This document shows positions 51,208 to 59,243 of a DNA stretch of 64,000 nt, piece after piece. The notes beneath the pieces are model-generated. The model searched no databases. It saw nothing but the letters and a program-made list of their open reading frames with translations, and was not told where the DNA came from. Within the stretch, counting starts at the first letter, position 1; each line of letters begins with the position of its first letter. Source of the DNA: Hymenobacter sp. DG01 (GTDB taxonomy: Bacteria > Bacteroidota > Bacteroidia > Cytophagales > Hymenobacteraceae). Position numbers and translations under genes: made by a program. The DNA lies in NCBI RefSeq assembly GCF_006352025.1, contig NZ_CP040936.1, forward strand, positions 1,922,001-1,986,000, read 5' to 3'.

Positions 51208-51421
51208 ACAGCACAAAGAACGGGGCGACGCGGCACTTATCAGCACACCACCCACCCTGGCCCGACGCTGGAGGCACCTGACCAGTTAACACCCGCGCCT
51301 CTTGCACGGCACCCGCCTCCCCCCTGCCGGCTCTGAACCCTTCCGCATAGAAGTCAGCACGAGGCTAACTGGTCCGATGCCGGAGGTTCCCGACCGGAAC
51401 GCGCGGCTCCTCCCTACCCCC

Positions 51422-52051
51422 CTACAGCCGCTCGAAGCGGTAGCCGCGTTCGGCGAAATGGGCGAGGTAGCGAGGCAGCACGTAGCGCAGGTTAGGGCTG
51501 GCTTTCAGGCTGTCGTGAAACACGACTATGGAGCCCGGCCGCGACAAGCGAATGGCAGTAGCCAGGCAGGCTTCGGGGGCGAAATCCCGGTCGTAGTCGC
51601 AGGTGAGCATGTCCCACATTACTACTTTGTGGGTAAGGTTCAGCTCCCGGGCCAGGCCGGGCGTGATGCGGCCGTAGGGTGGGCGCAGCAGGGGCCGGGC
51701 CTCAGGCTGCAGCTCCGTGAGCAGCTCCTGGCACTGGGCCACATCCCGGAGGTAGTGGGCCTGCGGGTGACTCCAGCCGCTGATGTGGTGGTAGGTGTGG
51801 TTGGCCAGGCGGTGGCCCTGCTCCACTACCAGCCGCGCTACCTCCGGGTGGCGGCGCAGGTTGTCGCCCACGCAGAAGAACGTGCCTTTGGCCCCGTATT
51901 TTGCCAGCTCCTCCACCACAAACGGCGTTTCCTCGGGAATGGGGCCATCATCGAAGGTAAGGTAGAGGGTAGGCGGCGCGGTAGCGGGCATCTGCCAGAG
52001 GCAGTCCGGAAACAGCCGCTGAACCAGGCCCGGCATTCGGTGTAAGTGCAT
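51422..52051 (-). CDS. Polysaccharide deacetylase (NodB-like, CE4)
   Basis: A 209-residue NodB-domain protein with the metal-dependent deacetylase motifs: LTFDDGP (Asp34/Asp35), HTYHH (His85/His89), LRPPYGR, and VVFHDS near the C-terminus. It has no signal peptide. It probably N-deacetylates a cell-envelope or exported polysaccharide or peptidoglycan-type sugar. It stands between the GT2 and GT4 genes on the same strand. Catalytic residues look complete. Confidence 0.9.
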   Translation of the reverse strand: MHLHRMPGLVQRLFPDCLWQMPATAPPTLYLTFDDGPIPEETPFVVEELAKYGAKGTFFCVGDNLRRHPEVARLVVEQGHRLANHTYHHISGWSHPQAHYLRDVAQCQELLTELQPEARPLLRPPYGRITPGLARELNLTHKVVMWDMLTCDYDRDFAPEACLATAIRLSRPGSIVVFHDSLKASPNLRYVLPRYLAHFAERGYRFERL

Positions 52052-52135
52052 GGAAGGTCGGTTGTCAGGTACTGGCAGCCGGGGCCGCGCCGGATCAGCG
52101 CGCCCCCCGGCCCCGGCAGAGCCGCAAGCTACGGC

Positions 52136-53263
52136 TTACGCCACACTTGCTTCGATTTCCAGCCACAGGCGACGGGCGCTTTCTTCCCAGGAAAACCGCT
52201 CCACATTGCGCAATCCACGTTCTGTAAGCTCGGCACGGTAGCTCTCGGAGGCGTACACCTCCCCCAGCCCCTCAGCAATAGAAGCCACCGAAAACGGATC
52301 GACGAGGCGGGCCGCGCCGCCAGCTACCTCGGGCAGGGAGCTGCAGTTGGAGGTGATAACCGGGGAAGCGCAGGCCTGGGCCTCAATAACCGGAATACCA
52401 AAGCCCTCGAAATACGGCACGTAGCAGGTAGCCAGGGCGGCCGCGTACAGCTCCGTCAGCTCGGCGTCCGTCACGCGGCCGGTCAGGTGCACGTCGGAGC
52501 GGTGGCGCATCTGCTGGTACACCTCGAAGATTGGGCCGGCTTTCCAGGCCGTGCGGCCTACTACCAGCAGCTTCACGGGCGCGCCGGTGGCGTCCTTAAA
52601 CGCATCGAAGGCGCGAAGCAGATTCACCAGGTTTTTACGCGGCTGCAGGGCGCCTACAAACAAAAAGTAGGGCTTACCGGCGCTGAACCGCTCCCGCGTG
52701 GCCTGCTGCACGGCCGGGGGCTGAGGCCGGAAGTGGCTGTCGGCGGCATTATACACCACGCTGATTTTCCCGGGGGCTACCCCATAGGTTTGCACCAGGT
52801 CCTGCTTCGTGGCTTCCGACACAGCCACCACCCGCTGCGAGGCCCGCACGAAGCGCGGGGTGAAGTAGCGGTAGTACCTGAGCACCAGCCGGCTCACATC
52901 CTGCGGAAAATGCTCAAAGGCTAGGTCATGAATGACTGTGACGCGGGGCACCCGGGTCCGCAGGGTGGTGTAGCCATCGGGGCTGAGGAACACGGCCGGG
53001 CGGTGGCGGCCCAGCCAGCGGGCCACGGCGCCTTCAAACCAGGCCAGCCACAGCAGCGGGTGCCGGGCCGGCGGGGCCAGCACGTGCGGCACCACGTTCG
53101 GGCCCAGCCGGTACCGCTCATCAAGCGCCCGGTCAAACAGGAAATGAAACGTGTGCTCGGGGTGCTGCCGCACCAGGCAGCGCAGCGTTTCCAGCGTAAA
53201 GCGCCCGATACCCTCCAGCTTGTCGCCGGGCAATAAAAAACGGACGTTAACAGCTATTTCCAC
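52136..53263 (-). CDS. Glycosyltransferase family 4
   Basis: A 375-residue GT4 glycosyltransferase with a GT-B fold. The N-terminal half has NVRFLLPGDKLEGIGRFTLE, the C-terminal half YFLFVGALQPRKNLVNLLRAF and the sugar-nucleotide site FEGFGIPVIEAQACASPV. I place the start at the GTG at 53263 (reads VEIAVNVRF), which begins the first beta-strand. The in-frame ATG at 53377 would encode about 38 residues from the repeat at 53268-53402. It probably adds a sugar during polysaccharide assembly. Confidence 0.88.
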   Translation of the reverse strand: MEIAVNVRFLLPGDKLEGIGRFTLETLRCLVRQHPEHTFHFLFDRALDERYRLGPNVVPHVLAPPARHPLLWLAWFEGAVARWLGRHRPAVFLSPDGYTTLRTRVPRVTVIHDLAFEHFPQDVSRLVLRYYRYFTPRFVRASQRVVAVSEATKQDLVQTYGVAPGKISVVYNAADSHFRPQPPAVQQATRERFSAGKPYFLFVGALQPRKNLVNLLRAFDAFKDATGAPVKLLVVGRTAWKAGPIFEVYQQMRHRSDVHLTGRVTDAELTELYAAALATCYVPYFEGFGIPVIEAQACASPVITSNCSSLPEVAGGAARLVDPFSVASIAEGLGEVYASESYRAELTERGLRNVERFSWEESARRLWLEIEASVA

Positions 53264-53267
53264 TGGG

Positions 53268-53402
53268 GTGAGGAGGTGATGGGGTGAATCGTGACAGGTG
53301 ACAGGTGACAGGTGACAGGTGATGGGTGAGAAGGTGTACTGGCGGCAGACGTCTGACCGTTCTCTGTTACCATTCACCTGTCACCATTTACCTCATCACC
53401 TT
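53268..53402. repeat. Relic of composite repeat with GTGACAG heptamer array
   Basis: This stretch contains outer arms like those of the composite element (GAGGTGATGGGGTGA on the left; TCACCATTTACCTCATCACC on the right) and a short piece of its core (ACTGGCGGCAGAC, 53339-53351). Four perfect GTGACAG heptamers stand at 53291-53318. It overlaps the 3' end of the flippase gene, whose last nine codons (KGDEVNGDR) come from it. Confidence 0.7.
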
Positions 53403-54951
53403 TTCTCCTTAGCTGCCGGATTTCGGAGGGTTTTACTACCCCCAGCGCCCCTACCAGGGTCAGTAGCCAGAGGCCGGCGGCGGCGGTTTCCAGCCACCAG
53501 GGCAGCGCGGCGTAGGTGCGCAGGCCGTACCAGCCGGCGCACAGGCCCCCGAAGGCCAGCGCCAGCCGCCGCAGCAGGGCCCAGGGCAGCCGGACGCCCG
53601 TGCGGCGCGGGACCAGCCACACATACCCTACCGATACTACCACGGCGCAGAGCAGGGTATTGGCGGCCCCGGCCAGGGCGCCATAGCGGGGCATCAGTAG
53701 GAAGTTCAGGCCCACGTTCAGGGCTATACTGGCCGTTACCAGCCAGGAAACCGGCTTTTCGTGGTCGGTGCTGGTGAGCAGGGTGCTGTAGATGGCGAAG
53801 AAGGCATGCACCAGCACGTTCAGGAACAGCAGCTGCAGGCACTGAGTCATGCGGGCTACCTCGGCGGGCGTGCTGTGCGCGAACTGAAAAAACAGCAGCT
53901 CGCCCCGAAACAGACCGAAGCCCACCACGAACAAGAGCGGTACCGTAACCACGCGCTGCCCGAACCAGAGCAGATCCTGCTGCTCCTGGCGGCGGCCGGT
54001 GGCGTGAGCGAAGCGGGCAAAAAACAGCGGCAGCACCGTCCAGAGGTACATCATCACGGCATCAACCCAGCGGTAGGCGGCGGCATAGTAGCTGGCCTCT
54101 TTCGCCGATACCAGCCGCTCCAGCATTAGCATATCTACCCGCTCGTTGAGGCCGTACACCAGCGTAATCAGGGCCAGGGGCAGGCTATCGAGCAGAACCT
54201 GGCGGGCCTGCGACCAGCGCGGGCGCAGGGCCACGCGGCCGTAAAACCGCCGGATCAGTCCTACCAGCAGCAGAAAGGTAAAGCCCACGGCTATGGTGCG
54301 CACGCCCACGTACCGATCCAGCGTAAGGCCCAGGGGCAGCAAAGCCAGCACCAGCGCCAGCAGCAGCAGCCGCTCCAGCACCGAGAGCACGGCATCGGTA
54401 TTGAAGCGCTGGTGGGCCTGCAGCACGCCCCGCAGAAACAGCATATACTGGGTCAGCAGCAAGCCGGCAGCCGTTACGGCCAGCAGCAGCAGCCAGTGGC
54501 CCCGGTAGCCCAGCACCCAGCCCAGCCCCACCGTGGCCCCCAGAAAGCCTACCCCCAGCCCTACCCGCAAGGGGAGCAGAGTGGGGAAAAACTCCTGGAA
54601 AAAGCCTGGCCAGGCCGCCAGCCGCTTGGTAGTGAGCTGGGTAGTGCCCAGGTCGGAGATGCCGGCCACAATGGTAGCCAGGGTCAGCAAGGCCGTGAAG
54701 GTGCCGAATACCTCGTGGCCGAGGCGGTCCTGCACCACGTTTTCGAGCACCACCCAGGCCGGCTTTACCAGCAGGTTGAGCAGCACCACGAAGCTGATAT
54801 TTCCTAGAAAGCGTTTGATGCGATACGTCTTGAAGCCTTGGAATACAGGGGCAGCAGCGGGCTTTCTTTCTGGCCGGGCTAGGCTGCCAGGCGCAAAACT
54901 AGGCAAAATTGAGGCGGCAGACGTGGCGCCGCAGGCGCTTCCTGCGGCCAT
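53374..54951 (-). CDS. Polysaccharide flippase (Wzx/MOP superfamily)
   Basis: A 525-residue membrane protein with about 12-14 helices, of the Wzx/oligosaccharide flippase family. The segments FGTFTALLTLATIVAGISDLGTTQ near the N-terminus and GALAGAANTLLCAVVV near the C-terminus are typical. It would move lipid-linked sugar units across the inner membrane. The start is uncertain: the ATG at 54951 adds a polar 45-residue leader before KRFLGNISF. The last residues, RKGDEVNGDR, come from a repeat. It is divergent from the wzz-wzy pair, with which it forms a Wzx/Wzy-type system. Confidence 0.88.
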   Translation of the reverse strand: MAAGSACGATSAASILPSFAPGSLARPERKPAAAPVFQGFKTYRIKRFLGNISFVVLLNLLVKPAWVVLENVVQDRLGHEVFGTFTALLTLATIVAGISDLGTTQLTTKRLAAWPGFFQEFFPTLLPLRVGLGVGFLGATVGLGWVLGYRGHWLLLLAVTAAGLLLTQYMLFLRGVLQAHQRFNTDAVLSVLERLLLLALVLALLPLGLTLDRYVGVRTIAVGFTFLLLVGLIRRFYGRVALRPRWSQARQVLLDSLPLALITLVYGLNERVDMLMLERLVSAKEASYYAAAYRWVDAVMMYLWTVLPLFFARFAHATGRRQEQQDLLWFGQRVVTVPLLFVVGFGLFRGELLFFQFAHSTPAEVARMTQCLQLLFLNVLVHAFFAIYSTLLTSTDHEKPVSWLVTASIALNVGLNFLLMPRYGALAGAANTLLCAVVVSVGYVWLVPRRTGVRLPWALLRRLALAFGGLCAGWYGLRTYAALPWWLETAAAGLWLLTLVGALGVVKPSEIRQLRRKGDEVNGDR

Positions 54952-54959
54952 TTTTCCTC

Positions 54960-54967
54960 TATATTTG
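54960..54967 (+). promoter_or_regulatory. Bacteroidota -7 element for wzz-wzy
   Basis: TATATTTG matches TAnnTTTG. It lies 51 bp before the Wzz-like ATG at 55019, a suitable distance for a short leader. No clear -33 TTTG was found, so the call is moderate. Confidence 0.5.
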
Positions 54968-55018
54968 TTCGCCCCCGCTCGGCCTTTTCATCTCTCCGGC
55001 GGGCGGCCTTGTTGCACT

Positions 55019-56101
55019 ATGTCAGAGTCGTCGTATTCGCTTTTGGGGCTGTGGCCCATCATCAACCGTTGGAAAAAGCTGGTAGGTAGTGCCCTGGTCC
55101 TGGCCCTGATTGTAAGCATTATCGTGGCGCAGTCGCTGCCGAATATTTATAAGTCAACCGCCGTTTTCTTTCCTACCAACCCTCAAACCACTGACCCTGA
55201 CCGCATTGCCACTGAGGGCAGCAAGCTGGAGCTGGGCGGGCGCACCGAGGACCTGGACCGCATTATCACCATTGGTGAGTCGCAGCCGGTGGCCGAGCTG
55301 CTGATTAACCGCTTTCAACTGCACCAGCACTACGGCACGGGCCAGCCCGGCACCGACCAGGCCGACGACGCGGCTCTGCGCGAGTTCAGCAGCAACCTCA
55401 GCATTGTGCACAACGAGCGGGATGCCATTGAGCTAACGTTTCAGGACCGGGATAAGCAGCTGGCCGCCCGCATTGCCAATACCCTGGTGCAGGTAATCGA
55501 CTCCATCAACCAGCAGCTGACCCTGGAAAACCGCCGCAACGTGCTGGGCCTCTACCAGCAGCGCTACCAGTTTCTGAGCAACGAGTTTGAAAACTCGCGC
55601 CAGCAGCTGCTGCGTGCCCGCCGCCGCTACGGCATCTACGGCCTGGAGCAACAGTCGCGCTATCTGGCCCGCGAAATCATCAAGGTAGAAACCGAGCTGC
55701 GCACGGCCGAAGGCGGTGGGGCCGATGGGCGCAAGGTGGCCGGTTTGCGCCGGGCCCTGCGGGGACTTACCGAGGCGGAGCAGGGCAACGTCATCAACCT
55801 GGAAGACTACACCCGGGGCGTGGACTCGCTCAACTTGTTTACCTCCCGCATGACCGACCTGCAGGAGCGGCTGGTGAAAGCCCGCGGCGACTACGAAACC
55901 GCCGATCTGGCCCTGAAGGGTAAGCTTTCCTCCCTGTACCTGGTGCAGAAGGCCTACCCCGCTACCAAGAAAAGCAAGCCCGTGCGCTGGCTGATTGTGG
56001 CCGGCTCGGTGTTCCTGACCCTGGCCCTTTCGGTGGTGGTTATTACGCTGCTGGAACTGTGGCGGCGCACCCGCCAGCCGCAAGCTTCGGCGGGCCTATG
56101 A
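55019..56101 (+). CDS. Wzz-like polysaccharide chain-length/co-polymerase protein
   Basis: A 360-residue inner-membrane protein with the Wzz layout: N-terminal helix (about 22-44, LVGSALVLALIVSIIVA), a long periplasmic part with coiled-coil helices (about 140-300) and a C-terminal helix (about 325-350, LIVAGSVFLTLALSVVVITLL). There is no kinase domain, as in O-antigen-type regulators. The frame is open further upstream to 54533, but that part is antisense to the flippase; the ATG at 55019 starts at the correct cytoplasmic tail. Its stop overlaps the start of the next gene by 4 bp (ATGA). Confidence 0.86.
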   Translation: MSESSYSLLGLWPIINRWKKLVGSALVLALIVSIIVAQSLPNIYKSTAVFFPTNPQTTDPDRIATEGSKLELGGRTEDLDRIITIGESQPVAELLINRFQLHQHYGTGQPGTDQADDAALREFSSNLSIVHNERDAIELTFQDRDKQLAARIANTLVQVIDSINQQLTLENRRNVLGLYQQRYQFLSNEFENSRQQLLRARRRYGIYGLEQQSRYLAREIIKVETELRTAEGGGADGRKVAGLRRALRGLTEAEQGNVINLEDYTRGVDSLNLFTSRMTDLQERLVKARGDYETADLALKGKLSSLYLVQKAYPATKKSKPVRWLIVAGSVFLTLALSVVVITLLELWRRTRQPQASAGL

Positions 56102-57561
56102 GCCAGCGCTTAGCCCAGTGGCTTCCCCGCTCCCCGGAGCAACGACTGTTTGCGGGCTTTGTGCTGCTGCTGCTGGGTGGAGGGGCGGCTACCCTGCTGC
56201 AGGGCACGCCCATGGCCCTGCTACCCCTGGCGGCCGGCGTAGGCCTGCTCCTGCTCCTGACGGAGTGGCGCCTGCTCTACTACCTGCTGTTTGTTACGCT
56301 GGCTTTCTCGCGGGAGGTAGGGCTGCCCGGCGGCCTGAGTATGGATGTGCCTTCCGAGCCCCTGCTGCTGGTGCTTACCGGTTGCGTACTGGCTACTCTG
56401 TTGCTACGCCCAGCGGCTATTCCGGGGCGCGAACTGCGCCACCCGTTGGTTATCCTGCTGCTGCTGATGCTTTTGTGGGCTGTGGTATCCACTACATTTT
56501 CCGTGGATACCACCAAATCGGTGAAATACCTGCTGGCTAAAACCTGGTACCTGGTGCCGTTTGGCCTGGGCACCCTGCTGCTGGTGCGCCGCCCCCAGGA
56601 TTTGTGGCGGGTTGCGGGCCTGTACACCGCGGGGGCCTGCCTGACCGTATTTATCGTAGCCGTTCGGCACGCGGCGCACGGCTTCAGCTTCGAATCGATT
56701 AACGAGTCGGTACAGGTGCTGTACCGCAACCACGTCATTTATGCCACGGTGCTGGCCCTGCTGCTGCCCTTCACGCTGTATGGGGCGCGCAGCTCCCAGG
56801 GGGCGGCGCGGGTAGCCTGGCGCGTGGGCATGGTTATTCTGCTTTTCGGGCTGATTACGGCCTACGCCCGGGCCTCGGTGTTGGCGTTGCCGGTAGCAGG
56901 CCTGTTCTACGGTGTGGCCCGCCTGCGCCAGACCCGGCTGCTGCTGATAGTGGCCGTGGCGGGGCTGGTAACGGGTGCTACCTACTTCCTGAGCCAGAAC
57001 AACTACATGCTCTATGCGCCGGAGTTCGAAAAGACGGTGTTCAACGGTCAGAACTTTAGCAAGCACCTGGAGGCCACCTACAAGCTGCAGGATGTATCGG
57101 GCATGGAGCGGGTGTACCGTTGGGTGGCGGCTATCCGGATGACGGCTGCCAAGCCACTGGTGGGCAGTGGCCCCAGCACGTTTTATCCGGAGTACAAGCG
57201 CTACACTGTGCGCAGCTTCCGCACCTACGTGAGCGACAACCCCGAGAAATCAACGACCCACAACTATTTTCTGCTGGTGCTGGCTGAGCAGGGCTTCCCA
57301 GGCCTGATTCTGTTTTTTATTCTGCTGGGAGTGGCGCTGCTTACCTTCGAGGCCCTCTACCACCGTACCCGGCCCGGCTCCCAGCCCCGGTACGTGCTGC
57401 TGGCCTGCGGTATGAGCTTCGTGATTATCCTGTTCCATCTGCTGCTCAACGAACTAGTAGAAGTAGATAAAATCGGCTCTTTCTTCTTCCTGAACCTCTT
57501 CATGCTGATCCGGGTAGGCTCCTGGACAAGAAGTGAGTTGGCGAATGAGGTGATGGGGTGA
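56098..57561 (+). CDS. O-antigen ligase / Wzy-type polymerase
   Basis: A 487-residue protein with about 10-12 membrane helices and a large loop (about 320-385) containing VYRWVAAIRMTAAKPLVGSGPSTF and then TTHNYFLLVLAEQGFPGL, the O-antigen ligase/polymerase (Wzy_C) signature. It would polymerise or ligate the repeat units in the periplasm. It starts inside the Wzz stop codon (ATGA overlap) and is translationally coupled. The last codons (SELANEVMG and the stop) are formed by the left edge of the composite repeat at 57531. Confidence 0.87.
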   Translation: MSQRLAQWLPRSPEQRLFAGFVLLLLGGGAATLLQGTPMALLPLAAGVGLLLLLTEWRLLYYLLFVTLAFSREVGLPGGLSMDVPSEPLLLVLTGCVLATLLLRPAAIPGRELRHPLVILLLLMLLWAVVSTTFSVDTTKSVKYLLAKTWYLVPFGLGTLLLVRRPQDLWRVAGLYTAGACLTVFIVAVRHAAHGFSFESINESVQVLYRNHVIYATVLALLLPFTLYGARSSQGAARVAWRVGMVILLFGLITAYARASVLALPVAGLFYGVARLRQTRLLLIVAVAGLVTGATYFLSQNNYMLYAPEFEKTVFNGQNFSKHLEATYKLQDVSGMERVYRWVAAIRMTAAKPLVGSGPSTFYPEYKRYTVRSFRTYVSDNPEKSTTHNYFLLVLAEQGFPGLILFFILLGVALLTFEALYHRTRPGSQPRYVLLACGMSFVIILFHLLLNELVEVDKIGSFFFLNLFMLIRVGSWTRSELANEVMG

Positions 57562-57900
57562 ACTGGCGGGCAATCGGGCAAGCCTCCCGCGATTTGCGGC
57601 CGCGCAGCGGCCCGCTCACGCCGGTGCCGTTTGAGAGTTTTCACCTCTTTGTAACGCCATGAAAAAGCGAAGCCAGTGCAGGACAACTGCACTGGCTTCG
57701 CTTTTGGGTTCAACGGATAGGGTAGCTCTGCAAGCGCCTCCTGATGGCGCAGCTGGCTCTAACGCGGGCTGGCCGCCTTCGGCGGCCGCAAGTCGGGAGA
57801 CTTGCTTTATTTATCGGCGGGCAGACGCCTGGCCTGGGGCCAGAAGTCTGCCGCCAGTCCGTTCACTTCATCACCCTACTACCCCATTCACCAACTCACT
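57531..57900. repeat. Composite inverted repeat enclosing a terminator hairpin, copy 2
   Basis: The left side (57531-57610) and right side (57770-57900) are inverted relatives: AAGTGAGTTGGCGAATGAGG on the left answers CCCCATTCACCAACTCACTT on the right, and ACTGGCGGGCAATC answers the CCGCCAGT arm. The right arm (57770-57860) is close to that of copy 1 at 47449-47547. The left arm lacks about 40 bp of core. A terminator hairpin sits in the spacer at 57663-57705. It lies between convergent genes and fills the 334-bp gap. Confidence 0.82.
57663..57705. terminator. Bidirectional terminator hairpin inside composite repeat
   Basis: An 18-bp perfect stem AAAAGCGAAGCCAGTGCA (57663-57680) pairs with 57688-57705 around a 7-nt loop. 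The AAAA and TTTT ends give a U-tract in both directions, fitting the convergent wzy and PP2C genes. Confidence 0.92.
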
Positions 57901-59128
57901 TGAACCGACAACTCAGGATAGTTACGTCGTCGGCGAAGCCGGCGCCGCTGGCGTTATGGGCCTCGATTTCGCGGAGCAGCTCGCGGTGCACGGTGGGCAG
58001 TGGGGCGTAGCGGTTGTGGCGCAGCACCCGCAGCACGCCTTCCTCACCGAACTCATTCTGATCTTCATCGAACACTTCCGTCAGGCCATCGGTGTAAGAG
58101 AGTAGCAGGGTGCGCGGGGGCACGTAGATGGTGCCTACCTTCAGCATAGGCAGCTCGTCCATTACACCCAGCATAATAGAGCCTTCCTTCAGCAGCAGAA
58201 TCGGGCCGGAATCCGGAATCAGCAGGGGGTCGTTGTGGCCGGCGTTAACGTACTGCAGCTCCCGGGTAGCGCGGTTGTAGAGGCCGAAAAAGACGGTAAT
58301 GAACTTGTCGCCACCGGCGTTGCGGAAGATGAGGTTGTTGAGCTCCTGGGCTACGGTGCCCAAATCGGCCTGCTGGCGCAGCAGGGTGCGCAGCCCGGCT
58401 TGGAAGTTCGACATCAGCAAGGAAGCCGCCACGCCCTTGCCCGAAACGTCGGCCACGCAGAACAGAAACCGGTCGGCATCCAGGCTTACCACGTCGTAGT
58501 AGTCGCCGCCTACGGCCGTGTGGGGCACGTAGGAAGCATGCACGGCTACGTGGGCGTCGTTGGGGAGCTTGCGCGGGAAGAGCATGGTTTGCACTTCCTG
58601 GGCAATTTCAATTTCCTTGCGCATGGCCGCCGCCGCTACCCGCTGCCGGGCCAGGCGCCGGTTTTCAATGGCCCCAATGAGGATGTTGCTCAGCGTCTGC
58701 AGAAACTTGGTAGCTTCCTCGCTGGCGTAGTCCTCGTGCACGTTGCCGATGAGCACGTAAGCCAGCACCTCTCCGTTCTGTACCACCGGAATAACGGTTT
58801 CCAGGTGCTGCCACGCCGGGCCCAGGTTGCCGAAGCTGCTAAGGGGACACGGGACGCTGGTGCAGTTTTCCAGAATGGCGGCGGGCAGGGCGATTTTATA
58901 AAAATCGGGCAGGCCGGCCCCGAACGACACCGTGCACTGCCACTTGCCTTCCTCTTTCACGTAGAGCACCAGCCGCCGGATATTGAGCTGGCCGAGCAGG
59001 GTAAACTGGAAGATCTTGTACAGCGCGGCCTCGGTAGGGTCCTGGTTGATGGCCTGGGTGATTTCCAGTAGCGCCCCCAGCTCACGCTCCTTCAGGAACA
59101 GGCGCTTTTCGGGAGTAATCGTTGGCAT
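57896..59128 (-). CDS. GAF-domain PP2C-type serine phosphatase (SpoIIE/RsbU-like)
   Basis: A 410-residue cytoplasmic protein with an N-terminal GAF sensor domain (about 15-165), a helical linker (about 165-195, REIEIAQEVQTMLFP) and a SpoIIE/RsbU-type PP2C domain (about 200-408) with VGGDYYDVV, FCVADVSGKGVAASLL, NAGHNDPLL and GFADDVTILS, in which the metal-binding aspartates are present. RsbU-like phosphatases act on anti-sigma-antagonist proteins in partner switching. No anti-sigma or STAS gene is nearby, so targets are unknown. The stop codon is supplied by the edge of the composite repeat. Confidence 0.93.
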   Translation of the reverse strand: MPTITPEKRLFLKERELGALLEITQAINQDPTEAALYKIFQFTLLGQLNIRRLVLYVKEEGKWQCTVSFGAGLPDFYKIALPAAILENCTSVPCPLSSFGNLGPAWQHLETVIPVVQNGEVLAYVLIGNVHEDYASEEATKFLQTLSNILIGAIENRRLARQRVAAAAMRKEIEIAQEVQTMLFPRKLPNDAHVAVHASYVPHTAVGGDYYDVVSLDADRFLFCVADVSGKGVAASLLMSNFQAGLRTLLRQQADLGTVAQELNNLIFRNAGGDKFITVFFGLYNRATRELQYVNAGHNDPLLIPDSGPILLLKEGSIMLGVMDELPMLKVGTIYVPPRTLLLSYTDGLTEVFDEDQNEFGEEGVLRVLRHNRYAPLPTVHRELLREIEAHNASGAGFADDVTILSCRFK

Positions 59129-59243
59129 ATAGGCAGGGAGAAAGAAAGGCTACAAAAGAAAGAAACACCCCGAAAGTACGACGGTGCCACTCTACTCGAA
59201 ACCTGAACCGGGAGTTTATATGTGCGGCCAGCGGTCGGCGCCG

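Noticed and set aside
53291..53318. GTGACAG array considered as a CRISPR remnant
   Set aside because: Units are 7 bp with no spacers and no cas genes; it is a simple tandem repeat.
54533..55018. Upstream extension of the Wzz frame
   Set aside because: Antisense to the flippase gene; the first membrane segment and cytoplasmic tail begin at 55019.
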